Below are positions 36,102-43,909 of a stretch of DNA of 64,000 nt, piece by piece (position 1 is the stretch's first letter; every line of letters begins with the position of its first letter). The notes beneath the pieces are model-generated. The model was not told the DNA's origin. It made no database searches and saw only the letters and a list, made by a program, of their open reading frames with translations. The position numbers and the translations under genes are program-made. The DNA comes from Bryobacterales bacterium (lineage in GTDB: Bacteria > Acidobacteriota > Terriglobia > Bryobacterales > UBA6623), in NCBI GenBank assembly GCA_028819215.1, contig JAPPMG010000049.1, positions 1 through 64,000 on the forward strand, written 5' to 3'.

Positions 36102-37130
36102 CTATCGCTCGGCGCAGTACTCGCGGACCATGCTCACGGCAGCGCGGACATGCTCGACGGGTGTTTCGGGGATGATACCGTGACCGAGGTTGAAGATGTG
36201 GCCGGGCCGTCCGTCTGCCGCGGCCAACACGGCCCGCACCTTGCGGCGCAGCTCTGGCAGCGGTGCCAGCAAGGCAATCGGGTCCAAGTTGCCTTGCACT
36301 GGCGTATCGTGGCCGACGCGCTCCCACGCCGTAGCCAGGTCAACCCGCCAGTCCAAGCCCAGCACGTCACCGCCAGCTCGACAGAACGCGTCCAAGAAGC
36401 CCGCGTTGCCGGTGCCGAAATGGATCACCGGCACGCCGCCGGATTGAATGCGCCGCACCAACTCCCTCGAATGCGGCAGCACAAAGCGCTCGTAGTCGGC
36501 CGGCGACAGCGCACCAACCCAGCTGTCGAAGACCTGGATGGCGCTGGCACCAGCGGCGACCTGGCTGGCAGCGTACGGCGCCAGGACGGCGACGATGCGC
36601 TCCATCAGCTCCCGCCATCCCGACGGGTCGCTCCACATCAAGCTCTTGGTGGCGGCGTAATGGCGCGAGCCCCCGCCTTCGATCATGTAGCTCGCCAGCG
36701 TGAACGGCGCACCGACAAATCCGATGACCGGGACGCGGTCGTCTAGGTGGAGACGTGCAAGGGCAATGGACTCGCCGACATAGTCCAAGTCGGCGGCACG
36801 CCCGGTCTCGAGCCTGCCGATATCGGCGCGCGAGCGGATCGGCCGCTCGATTCGCGGGCCGTCACCGGCGACGAACTCCAGCCCGAGTCCCATCGGCTCC
36901 AGCGGCAGCAGGAGATCGGCGAAGATGATTGCCGCATCCACGTCCAAGGCGTCGACCGGCTGCCGCGTGACCTCTGCCGCGAGGCGCGGCGTCTTGCAAA
37001 TCTCCAGGATCGTGTGGTCGCGCCGCAAGGCGCGGTACTCGGCCATGTAGCGCCCTGCCTGGCGCATGAACCACACCGGAGTGCAGTCTGCGGCCTCGCC
37101 GGCACATGCGCGGAGGAATCGCTGCCGCAT
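36102..37130 (-). CDS. hemE: Uroporphyrinogen decarboxylase
   Basis: 342 residues. Motifs: PVWFMRQAGRYMAEYRALR near the N-terminus (substrate Arg residues), DAAIIFADLLLPLEPMG, GFVGAPFTLASYMIEG, QVFDSWVGALSP and NLGHGIIPETP, all diagnostic. It removes four carboxyls from uroporphyrinogen III to give coproporphyrinogen III. First gene of the hemE-hemG operon. A TATAGT box six bases before the ATG suggests a leaderless transcript. Confidence 0.95.
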   Translation of the reverse strand: MRQRFLRACAGEAADCTPVWFMRQAGRYMAEYRALRRDHTILEICKTPRLAAEVTRQPVDALDVDAAIIFADLLLPLEPMGLGLEFVAGDGPRIERPIRSRADIGRLETGRAADLDYVGESIALARLHLDDRVPVIGFVGAPFTLASYMIEGGGSRHYAATKSLMWSDPSGWRELMERIVAVLAPYAASQVAAGASAIQVFDSWVGALSPADYERFVLPHSRELVRRIQSGGVPVIHFGTGNAGFLDAFCRAGGDVLGLDWRVDLATAWERVGHDTPVQGNLDPIALLAPLPELRRKVRAVLAAADGRPGHIFNLGHGIIPETPVEHVRAAVSMVREYCAER

Positions 37131-37136
37131 CGCTCT

Positions 37137-37142
37137 ACTATA
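37137..37142 (-). promoter_or_regulatory. Possible -10 box of hemE (leaderless mRNA)
   Basis: Read on the minus strand: TATAGT, then six bases, then the hemE ATG, so transcription would begin at or next to the start codon. A TTGCAA lies about 20 bases upstream of the box, a rather long spacing. The stretch 37140-37195 is AT-rich compared with its surroundings. Sequence seen; promoter function inferred. Confidence 0.35.
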
Positions 37143-37306
37143 CCAAGGATTCTCGTAAGGTGTTGCAATATAAATACTTACACGTCAATACAGTGATCGC
37201 GCAATGCTTGCGGGAGCGCTCGGCCAGGCATGGAGCTCGACGCGCTGACTCGCTCGTGGAGCCGCGCCCTGATCGTCGTCTATGATCGCGTCGTAACCCT
37301 CCGGCC

Positions 37307-37525
37307 ATGCGCGCGGACCAGTCCATCCTGTGCGGCGACTGCCGCAGCCCGCTGCCCCGCGAGCTGACCCCTCCCGAAGAGCCCGCCGGCGGCGATCCAA
37401 GCAGCTATTGCCCCCGCTGCGGGATAAGCGCAGTGCGGGTGGCCATCTGCCCGCGTTGCGCCAGCCAAGTATGCGCCTCTTGCGGCTCGATCCTCGAGAG
37501 CGCGAACGACCTGGGCCTCGGTTGA
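37307..37525 (+). CDS. Small double zinc-ribbon protein
   Basis: 72 residues, ATG start. Four CxxC knuckles: CGDC near residue 9, CPRC near 35, CPRC near 48 and CASC near 56, enough for two zinc ribbons, or one ribbon plus a knuckle. No other domain and no known family that I recognise. The cysteine spacing is too regular to be chance, so I regard it as a real gene. Divergent from hemE. Confidence 0.6.
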   Translation: MRADQSILCGDCRSPLPRELTPPEEPAGGDPSSYCPRCGISAVRVAICPRCASQVCASCGSILESANDLGLG

Positions 37526-37674
37526 TTCCGCCCTGCGCGGTAACCAATCTCGTGCTTGGTTGGCCTATCTACTTGTTGGCACCGTATGGACGGTGTTCGG
37601 AGTCTTAATGGCCTGTGAGCGGGACGCCTAGGGGGTTTCCCGGAACAGGCGAATACTTCAATCTGGAGGCTGTG

Positions 37675-38208
37675 ATGACAGTGAGAGGATGGCCCGCGAT
37701 CGCGCTCTGCGGGCTCGCGATTCTAGTGGCGCCGGTGGCGCTAATGGCCGGAGACGGATTCGTCGGGGAGGCCGAAGGCCGCTTGGGCCAGCTCGAGGAG
37801 AAGTTCACGGGGCTGTGCGACGCCATGGCCGGCGACAATCAGACCTACCGGCCCGGCGAGGGCGTGCGCTCGACGTCGGAAGTCTTGCTTCACGTCGCGT
37901 CCGCGAACTATTTCGTAGCGCGGGCGTTCGGCACGAATCCGCCCGAAGGGCTTGACGTGAGAGGATTGGAGAAATCGACGACCGACGCAGGCGAAATCAA
38001 GTCCGCCCTTGAGAAGTCCTTCGCGCATCTCGGAGGCGCGATCGGCAAGATGTCGGCAGACGAAGCCGACAGCGCGATGAAGATGTTCGGCCAAGACACC
38101 ACCAAACGCGGCGCGGTATCGATGGCCCTCAACCACCTTAGCGAGCATCTCGGCCAGTTGATCGCCTACACTCGCGTCAATGGGGTGACGCCCCCGTGGA
38201 ACGAGTAG
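37675..38208 (+). CDS. Secreted DinB-family protein
   Basis: 177 residues from ATG 37675, with GGAGG five bases upstream. Signal peptide (RGWPAIALCGLAILVAPVALMA). The mature part is a DinB-like four-helix bundle: the metal histidines are in EVLLHVASANYF and NHLSEHLGQLIAYTR. DinB-fold proteins include bacillithiol and mycothiol S-transferases, but exported ones have no known role. This exported form is frequent in Acidobacteriota by my recollection. It ends with a 13-base overlap with the next gene. Confidence 0.85.
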   Translation: MTVRGWPAIALCGLAILVAPVALMAGDGFVGEAEGRLGQLEEKFTGLCDAMAGDNQTYRPGEGVRSTSEVLLHVASANYFVARAFGTNPPEGLDVRGLEKSTTDAGEIKSALEKSFAHLGGAIGKMSADEADSAMKMFGQDTTKRGAVSMALNHLSEHLGQLIAYTRVNGVTPPWNE

Positions 38209-38999
38209 GCCGAGACCCGATCCTGCGTACGGCCGGGCGCGCCGACCCGCTTGTCTGGGCGCTGTGCCTGGCCGTCCTGTCACTGCCGCTGGCCGCACAG
38301 GAACTCGCCCTGGATTCCACGGAAGGACTGGAGTTGGTCAACGTCGTGGCGGCGCCCGACTCGCTCGACGGCCAGCGAGGCCTCAAGGTGAGCGGGGATC
38401 CCGAGGTTCTACAAGCGGCCCAGAAGAAGCGGGCGGAAATGATGGCCGCCATGCAAGCGCGCGGCGAGCGGCCGCGGGGCCCCGGTACGTTCGAGGCGCT
38501 GCGCACCAATCATCTGGCTATCGTCAAGGGTTCGGAATTCGGAAACGGCACCATCGAGGTCGAGGTTTCCGGCCAGCCCGCGCCCGGGGCGCAGGGCGGC
38601 GCGCGCGGATTCGTGGGCATCGTCTGGCGCCTGCAGGAAGACCGCAAGACTTACGACTGCTTCTACCTGCGGCCGACCAACGGGCGGGCCGACGACCAAG
38701 AGCGTCGCAACCACACCGTCCAATACATCTCGCACCCGGAATGGACGTGGTACAAGTTCCGCAGCGAGACGCCCAGCCGCTACGAGACGTATGCCGATAT
38801 CGCGCCGGGCGAATGGATCAAGGTCAAGATCACCGTGGACGGCGAGAAGGCCCGCATCTACGTCAACGGCGCCGAGCAGCCGACCCTGTTGGTGAACGAC
38901 GTCAAATCCGGCGCGAACGCGTCCGGCCAGGTCGCGCTCTGGCTGGAAGGCTCGACCATCGCACACTACCGCAACCTGAAGATCACCCCCGCTCCCTGA
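38196..38999 (+). CDS. Secreted concanavalin-fold protein (DUF1080-like)
   Basis: 267 residues, GTG start at 38196 overlapping the DinB gene by 13 bases. Hydrophobic export signal at about 17-34 (PLVWALCLAVLSLPLAAQ). The body is a beta-rich LamG/glucanase fold: FGNGTIEVEVSG, GFVGIVWRLQEDRKTYDCFYLRP, EWIKVKITVDGEKARIYVNG and ALWLEGSTIAHYRNLKI. DUF1080 (3-keto-disaccharide hydrolase) proteins share this layout. No catalytic residues can be assigned, so sugar binding or hydrolysis is a guess. Confidence 0.72.
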   Translation: MERVGRDPILRTAGRADPLVWALCLAVLSLPLAAQELALDSTEGLELVNVVAAPDSLDGQRGLKVSGDPEVLQAAQKKRAEMMAAMQARGERPRGPGTFEALRTNHLAIVKGSEFGNGTIEVEVSGQPAPGAQGGARGFVGIVWRLQEDRKTYDCFYLRPTNGRADDQERRNHTVQYISHPEWTWYKFRSETPSRYETYADIAPGEWIKVKITVDGEKARIYVNGAEQPTLLVNDVKSGANASGQVALWLEGSTIAHYRNLKITPAP

Positions 39000-39074
39000 C
39001 TCCGGGTCCGGGAATGCGGGCCGCGGTCTTCGCCAACTGCGCCGCTGTGGTAGCCTGACGCTGGAACTCACATC

Positions 39075-39968
39075 ATGAGAAGACGAGACTTCGTCCGCCA
39101 CTCCCTGCTGGCAGGGGCTCCGCTAGCGGCGCTTCAGCACAAGCTCTTCGGGGCAGTCACCGGCTACTCGGAGAACCCGACGCGTCGCTATGCCTACGAC
39201 ACCGTGCCGCTGGGGCCGGACGGCCTGAGGCCGTCGCGGCTGGCCATGGGCACCGGCACCAGCGGATTCCGCGGCGCGTCCAACCAAACCCGCAAGCTGG
39301 GCGTGGAGGGCTTGGCGGACCTGTACCGCTTTGGCTTCGATAACGGGCTGAACTTCTGGGACACCGCCGATGGCTACGGGAGCCACCCGCACCTCAGGCG
39401 GGCCCTGCAAGACATCCCTCGCGAGAAGGTCGTGATCATGACCAAGTCCACTACCAAGACCGCGAAGGGAATGCGCGAGGACATCGAGCGCTTCCGCAGG
39501 GAGCTCAACACCGACTACATCGACCTGCTGCTGTTGCACGCGGTGCGCGAGGAAGACTGGCCGGTCCAGCGCCAAGGCGCCATGGACGTGATCAACGAGT
39601 ACAAGCAGAAAGGCATCGTCAAGTCACGCGGGATCTCGTGCCATTCGCTGCCCGCGCTGCGCCAGGTCCACAAACAGGAGTACATCGACGTAGACCTGGC
39701 ACGGGTCAACGCGGTTGGCGCCCGCATGGACGCCGACCCGGACACCGTCATCGAAGAGCTGTGCAAGATCAAGGCGGCGGGCAAGGGCGTCATCGGCATG
39801 AAGATTCTCGGCGAGGGCGTCCTGCGCGACCGCGTGGGCGAGGCACTCCAGCATGCGCTGGCTCTGGATTGCATCGACTGCTTCACGATCGGAGCGGAGG
39901 ACCGCTACGAACTGGCGGACCTGGTCCGGCGAATACCCGAGGCATCCACGCTCGGCTGGCGCGCCTAA
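39075..39968 (+). CDS. Tat-exported aldo/keto reductase
   Basis: 297 residues starting MRRRDFVRHSLLAG, a twin-arginine signal. Aldo/keto reductase barrel with the tetrad in order: Asp in FWDTADGYG with its Tyr, Lys in IMTKSTT, His in LLLLHAV. Strand motifs GISCHS and VIGMKILGEG follow. It would reduce a carbonyl with NAD(P)H, or work in reverse. Tat export implies a cofactor bound before transport. The rhodanese gene follows after 12 bases, so the two share a transcript. Confidence 0.87.
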   Translation: MRRRDFVRHSLLAGAPLAALQHKLFGAVTGYSENPTRRYAYDTVPLGPDGLRPSRLAMGTGTSGFRGASNQTRKLGVEGLADLYRFGFDNGLNFWDTADGYGSHPHLRRALQDIPREKVVIMTKSTTKTAKGMREDIERFRRELNTDYIDLLLLHAVREEDWPVQRQGAMDVINEYKQKGIVKSRGISCHSLPALRQVHKQEYIDVDLARVNAVGARMDADPDTVIEELCKIKAAGKGVIGMKILGEGVLRDRVGEALQHALALDCIDCFTIGAEDRYELADLVRRIPEASTLGWRA

Positions 39969-39980
39969 CAGGAGGACGAG

Positions 39981-40427
39981 ATGACAAGAGCACTAGCATG
40001 TGGGGCTTTTTCGGCCGCCTTGGCCCTCGCGGCCTGCGGCGGAGGCGAGAGCCCCGACACAGCCGCTTCGTCGGAAGGCGAGGCGATGGCCACCGAGGTC
40101 GCCGCTCCGACCGAACTTGACGTCGAGAACGTCGCGACACGTCTGGCAGGCGGGGAAGACATCTTCTTGCTCGACGTGCGCACGCCGGAGGAACTGGTGC
40201 AGGACGGGGCGATCGAGGGCTACACCCACATCCCGATCGACGAACTCGAGGGCCGTTTGGCCGAAGTGCCCCGCGACAAGCCCATCGTGGCCTATTGACG
40301 GCGCGGTGGCAGGGCCTCCCGTGCGGCGGCCATGTTGAGGGACAACGGTTACGAGAACGAGATCCAGTTCGGAGGGATCGAGGGCTGGGTCGAAGGCGGC
40401 CAAGAGCTCACGCAGGTGGCGGAGTAG
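39981..40427 (+). CDS. Lipoprotein rhodanese with in-frame UGA at the catalytic cysteine (selenoprotein candidate)
   Basis: 148 residues if UGA at 40296-40298 is read through. Strong ribosome site AGGAGG before ATG 39981. Lipoprotein signal with lipobox LAAC (residues 16-19). The rhodanese domain shows DIFLLDVRTPEEL, IPIDELEGRL and KPIVAY; then UGA is codon 106, then RRGGRASRAAAMLRDNGYEN and FGGIEGWVEGG, ending at TAG 40425. In rhodaneses the residue after IVxY is the catalytic Cys of the CRxGxR loop, so the UGA falls exactly there. The frame is open and conserved on both sides. Either Sec is inserted, or a TGC-to-TGA mutation has inactivated the gene. Sulfur-transferase role inferred. Confidence 0.7.
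40309..40324 (+). promoter_or_regulatory. Possible bacterial SECIS-like hairpin after the UGA
   Basis: Ten bases after the UGA: arm GCAGG (40309-40313), loop GCCTC (40314-40318) and arm CC-G-TGC (40319-40324) with one bulged G. The loop begins with G, as bacterial SECIS loops tend to, and lies 15 bases from the UGA, slightly closer than usual. In DNA this GC-rich such a hairpin can arise by chance, so this is weak support only. Confidence 0.22.
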
Positions 40428-40523
40428 CCGCAGGTCGAAGATCGGACATCGCAGTGCCGCAGGCCGGACCTCGGCCTGATGTCTCAGTGACCCGCGCAAC
40501 GGCGTGACTGATATAGTCAGGCC

Positions 40524-41687
40524 ATGCAGCGCAGGCATTTCCTCGCGACCGCACTCGCGGTCCCACTCCGCGCCCAGGTCCGCTACCGGGTCGGAGTCAT
40601 CGGCCACACCGGCCGGGGCAACTTCGGCCACGGCATCGGGGATGTCTGGCCCGTGTTCCCCCAGACCCGGGTCGTCGCGGTCGCCGACCCGGACGAGGAC
40701 GGCCGCGCCAAGGCGCAGGAGCGAACCGGCGCCGCGCACGCTTACGCCGACTACCGGGAACTGCTGGCGAAGGAGAAGCCCGACATCGTCAGCATCTGCC
40801 CGCGCCACACCGACCAGAGGCTCCCGATGGTGACGGCGGCCGCCCAAGCGGGCTGCCACATGTACCTCGAGAAACCCTTCGCCGCCACGCTGGAAGACGC
40901 CGATCAAATGGTGGATGCCATCCGCAAGGCCGGTGTCAAGGTCCAGCTGGCACACCAGATGCGGCGGTCTCCGTTCACGCTCAAGGCCCTAGAAATGATC
41001 CAGGCGGGTGAGATCGGCGAGATCCACGAGGTGCGGGGACGGGGCAAGGAAGACTATCGCGCAGGCGGCGAGGACTTAGTCGTGCTCGGATCGCACATCT
41101 TCGACATGATGCGCGCCGTGCTGGGAGATCCGGAATGGGTCTTCTCCCACATCACGTCCAAGGGCGAGGAACTCAGCTTCGACCACTTGCGCAAGCCCAA
41201 CGAGCCCATCGGACCCATTGCGGGCCGCCAGATGTCCGCGATGTTCTCGTTCGGCCAAGGCCGGCACGGCTACTTCGCCACGAACGAGTCCAGCCAGACC
41301 CATCCGTGGCGCTTCGGGACACACGTCTTCGGCGCCAAGGGCTGCATCTTCCTTCCCAATGAGGTCTACGACGAGAGCTCGGAGGCCTACATCCTGCGAT
41401 CGCCGGCGTGGGTGCCGCGACACGACCGGCAGTGGGAGCTGATCGAGCCGAAGCACCGCAGTTTCGGCAGCGAGCGCCACCTCACAGCCAACGCTCTGAT
41501 GGTGGAAGACCTGCTGCACGCGATCGAGACTGGCAGCGAGCCCGCCTGCAGCGAGCGTGCCGGACGCTGGACGGTCGAAATGACCCAAGGCATGTACGCC
41601 TCGCAACTCCAGCGCAAAGTGATCGACTTCCCGCTAAAGGACCGCGTGCATCCGCTCGAGGGCCTGCGCGCGGACGGCCGCGGCTAG
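40524..41687 (+). CDS. Tat-exported Gfo/Idh/MocA-family oxidoreductase
   Basis: 387 residues. Short twin-arginine-like leader (MQRRHFLATALAVPLRAQ). NAD(P) fold: RVGVIGHTGRGNFGHG, VVAVADPDEDG, then the family motif MYLEKPFAATLEDA with the conserved EKP lysine, and LGSHIFDMMRAVLGDP for the catalytic His region. Members oxidise or reduce sugars and inositols. The exported form is typical of Acidobacteriota and Planctomycetota. The 3' end overlaps the convergent next gene by four bases. Confidence 0.88.
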   Translation: MQRRHFLATALAVPLRAQVRYRVGVIGHTGRGNFGHGIGDVWPVFPQTRVVAVADPDEDGRAKAQERTGAAHAYADYRELLAKEKPDIVSICPRHTDQRLPMVTAAAQAGCHMYLEKPFAATLEDADQMVDAIRKAGVKVQLAHQMRRSPFTLKALEMIQAGEIGEIHEVRGRGKEDYRAGGEDLVVLGSHIFDMMRAVLGDPEWVFSHITSKGEELSFDHLRKPNEPIGPIAGRQMSAMFSFGQGRHGYFATNESSQTHPWRFGTHVFGAKGCIFLPNEVYDESSEAYILRSPAWVPRHDRQWELIEPKHRSFGSERHLTANALMVEDLLHAIETGSEPACSERAGRWTVEMTQGMYASQLQRKVIDFPLKDRVHPLEGLRADGRG

Positions 41688-42424
41688 ATCACGCCGCGCC
41701 GGCCGCCGCTGCCGACGAAGCGGGGATCGCTGGTGGTGCGCCTGTCCTTCTGGAACATCCGCGCATTGTCGTAGACGACTTCGCCCACATAGTAGGCATC
41801 CCGATACGGGCTGTGCGCCTGCGGCAGCTCGGAGCGGTCGGCCGGATTGCGCAGCTTCGGACCCAGCACGAAGTCCATATAGGTGAACGCCTTGAAGTTC
41901 TGGCCGAAGAAGGCCACCTCCGACATGATGCTCGGAACCTCGCGGCGCATGATCGCAGCGGCCTGTTCGGCGTCCGGATCCTCCGGCAAGTCGCCCATGA
42001 CTCGGGAGACTGCGGCCAACTCGGTGGCGACAGCCTCCTTGCAGCCTCGGCGCCAGAGCTTCCAGCGGCCCTGGAACGCGGAGACCCAAGTGCTGCCGAT
42101 GAACGTCACGACCAGCAGTACCGCAGGGACCAGATACCGCACGGCGAAGCCCAGCTCGCCCCAGCCTCGCAGCGCGGAATGAATCCAAAGGCCCAACAGC
42201 GCGAGTCCGCCTAGGCACATCAAGAGGCCGGGCAGCATACGCCTGGTTGCCACATAGCGCCGAAAGAAAGAGACCAGGCACTGGCGCGCCTCGCCGATGG
42301 CTTCGCGCGCACGGGCAGCGGCGAAGGTCGACTTTTCCCAAGTCTCGTGGGCCGCGTCGGGGGGATAGTAGAGCAGAAAGAGCTTATCGGTCGGAACTGA
42401 TTCGCCGGTGAAACTACACTTCAT
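41684..42424 (-). CDS. Two-TM membrane protein of unknown function
   Basis: 246 residues from ATG 42424 (MKCSFTGESVPTDKLFLLYYP). Two adjacent hydrophobic segments lie at about 60-80 (MLPGLLMCLGGLALLGLWIHSAL) and 87-107 (AVRYLVPAVLLVVTFIGSTWV). A C-terminal soluble part of about 130 residues follows, with an AFFGQNFKAFTYMDFVLGP stretch. I do not recognise the family. A longer reading back to 42613 adds a low-complexity Arg/Ala-rich segment and is less likely. Confidence 0.62.
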   Translation of the reverse strand: MKCSFTGESVPTDKLFLLYYPPDAAHETWEKSTFAAARAREAIGEARQCLVSFFRRYVATRRMLPGLLMCLGGLALLGLWIHSALRGWGELGFAVRYLVPAVLLVVTFIGSTWVSAFQGRWKLWRRGCKEAVATELAAVSRVMGDLPEDPDAEQAAAIMRREVPSIMSEVAFFGQNFKAFTYMDFVLGPKLRNPADRSELPQAHSPYRDAYYVGEVVYDNARMFQKDRRTTSDPRFVGSGGRRGVI

Positions 42425-42712
42425 GGAAGCTGGCGGGGAGACTGCCGCGGCGGCCCGCCCAACCGACGGCGGGCCGCCGCGAAACCCTGAGAATATCACG
42501 AAGGCGGCTGCCAGCGCCGCCAGCCGCGCTGCCCGATCAGCGTTCGGCAGCGGCCCTTCTCGCGGCCTGGCGCCGGCTCCTCTTCGGTCTTGACTCCAGC
42601 CGCCGCTTCCCACTGCGTCCGCCAGGGCATGGCCGGCTAGCAGCCCCGTTCCGCCTGCAGGCGCAGCCGACGACGCCGGGAGGCTTCGCGATTGCGACTA
42701 GAATGGCCTGCT

Positions 42713-43504
42713 ATGCAGGACTTGCTGCAACTCCTCGACGAGTCGCGCGTCATCGACCTGGCACAGCCGTACTTCCCCGGCATACCGCACCACCCGAACC
42801 ATCCGCCGTTCCTGTACGGCCTCAACAAGGCACACGGGGAGACAACGCGGGACGGGGTCAGCGCGGCCGCGGATGCTCTCGCGCTTGGCGGGCACGTCGG
42901 AACGCACATCGACGCGCTGTGCCACTTTTCGCTGCGCGGAAAACTCTTCGGCGGGGCCGATGCCGTCGGTTGCCAGTCGTACACGACCGGCCTGTCGGTG
43001 CATCACGTCGATACCATCGAGCCGATCTTTCGCCGCGGCGTCCTGCTCGATGTCGCCGCCGCCGAGGGCTTCGGGGCGCTGCCCGACGACTTTGTCATCG
43101 ACGCCGATCACCTCGAGCGGGCGGCGGATCGCGCCGGCATCGAGGTTTCCGCCGGGGACATCGTGCTGGTTCGCACCGGCTGGGCCCGCTACTGGAACGA
43201 CGCCGGCCGGTACGTCAATGGCCTGCACTGCCCCGGCGTTAACCGCGAGGCCGCGGGCTGGCTGAGCGCCAAGGGCGCGTTCGCCGGAGGTTCCGACACG
43301 ATCGCGTTCGAGTTCGTGCCTGCCCCGAGCATGCCCGTGCATGTCCACCTGCTGGTCGAGAGCGGCATCCACATCATCGAAGCGCTGGACCTCGAGACCC
43401 TTTCCGCAGAAGGCGTCTGCGACTTCGTCTTCGCGGCCTCACCGCTGCGGATACGGGGCGCCACGGGCTCGCCGATACGCCCCGTAGCGCTGATTTCGCG
43501 CTAA
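42713..43504 (+). CDS. Cyclase-family (kynurenine formamidase-like) hydrolase
   Basis: 263 residues from ATG 42713. The metal-binding signature HVGTHIDALCHF (HxGTHxDxxxH) is present, preceded by VIDLAQPYFPGIP and followed by DIVLVRTGWARYW and VPAPSMPVHVHLLVESGIHIIE. This fold includes bacterial kynurenine formamidase and isatin hydrolase, which open amides or lactams using divalent metals. The substrate cannot be told. No tryptophan-degradation neighbour is present. Confidence 0.87.
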   Translation: MQDLLQLLDESRVIDLAQPYFPGIPHHPNHPPFLYGLNKAHGETTRDGVSAAADALALGGHVGTHIDALCHFSLRGKLFGGADAVGCQSYTTGLSVHHVDTIEPIFRRGVLLDVAAAEGFGALPDDFVIDADHLERAADRAGIEVSAGDIVLVRTGWARYWNDAGRYVNGLHCPGVNREAAGWLSAKGAFAGGSDTIAFEFVPAPSMPVHVHLLVESGIHIIEALDLETLSAEGVCDFVFAASPLRIRGATGSPIRPVALISR

Positions 43505-43590
43505 ATCCCGATTCGCGAATTCCCAAGGCGGCCGCGAATCGCATTCGATTCTTTAGTAACATGCTTGTTTTCAATATGTTATGGACGACC

Positions 43591-43653
43591 CTGAAAAATA
43601 TTCTACAAAAATCCGTAAATTCACTTGCAACGGCCTATGGGATCCAGTAGAGT
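43591..43653 (+). promoter_or_regulatory. Strong-looking promoter with UP-like element upstream of ncRNA
   Basis: TTGCAA (43625-43630), 17-base spacer, TAGAGT (43648-43653). Immediately upstream, 43591-43622 is unusually A/T-rich with A-tracts, like an UP element. Predicted start of transcription is near 43659-43660, exactly where the stem of the candidate RNA begins. Boxes seen directly; activity inferred. Confidence 0.55.
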
Positions 43654-43658
43654 AATGA

Positions 43659-43780
43659 GTGCCGGGGGGGACAACCCCACCAACGCAAGCTAATCCTCAA
43701 CCAAAGACCCCTGACTTACCCCTCCGGCACCCTTCCAAAGACGCTCTGAGGCCGCCGCCTCAAAGCGTCTTTCGTTTTTT
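43659..43780 (+). ncRNA. Candidate small RNA, about 120 nt, with C/A-rich loop
   Basis: The predicted transcript opens with a 12-bp stem: 43659-43670 (GTGCCGGGGGGG) pairs with 43719-43730 (CCCCTCCGGCAC), with one G-U pair. It closes a 48-base loop (43671-43718) that is C- and A-rich, nearly free of structure, and contains CCCC, CCTC and ACCCCT tracts. A strong terminator hairpin follows. No ribosome site or protein-like frame is seen. Exposed C-rich stretches are typical of small RNAs that pair with Shine-Dalgarno sequences. It does not match 6S, SRP, tmRNA or a riboswitch class that I know. A role as leader of the downstream cytochrome gene is less likely because the terminator lies 130 bases before that gene. 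Confidence 0.55.
43737..43780 (+). terminator. Rho-independent terminator
   Basis: Arms 43737-43752 and 43757-43772 pair over 15 bp with one C-A mismatch (AAAGACGCT against AGCGTCTTT, then TGAGGC against GCCTCA), loop CGCC, followed by CGTTTTTT. The T-tract is only on the plus strand, so it terminates plus-strand transcription. Confidence 0.88.
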
Positions 43781-43790
43781 GGCTCCAAGG

Positions 43791-43820
43791 TTGGCAGAGC
43801 AAGCCTTGAGTGGCTATGCT
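43791..43820 (+). promoter_or_regulatory. Possible promoter of the cytochrome c-TPP enzyme operon
   Basis: TTGGCA (43791-43796), 18-base spacer, TATGCT (43815-43820), located just after the terminator. It would give a leader of about 80 bases before the cytochrome ATG at 43910. Match to sigma-70 boxes is fair, not perfect. Confidence 0.42.
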
Positions 43821-43909
43821 GTCTGTGCGCATGGTAGGGCGAAACCGCAGGAGCGGTACAGGGATGCGACCCGAGCGGCGGCCGAGGGTGTCAGCCGAGC
43901 TGGTGTCGC

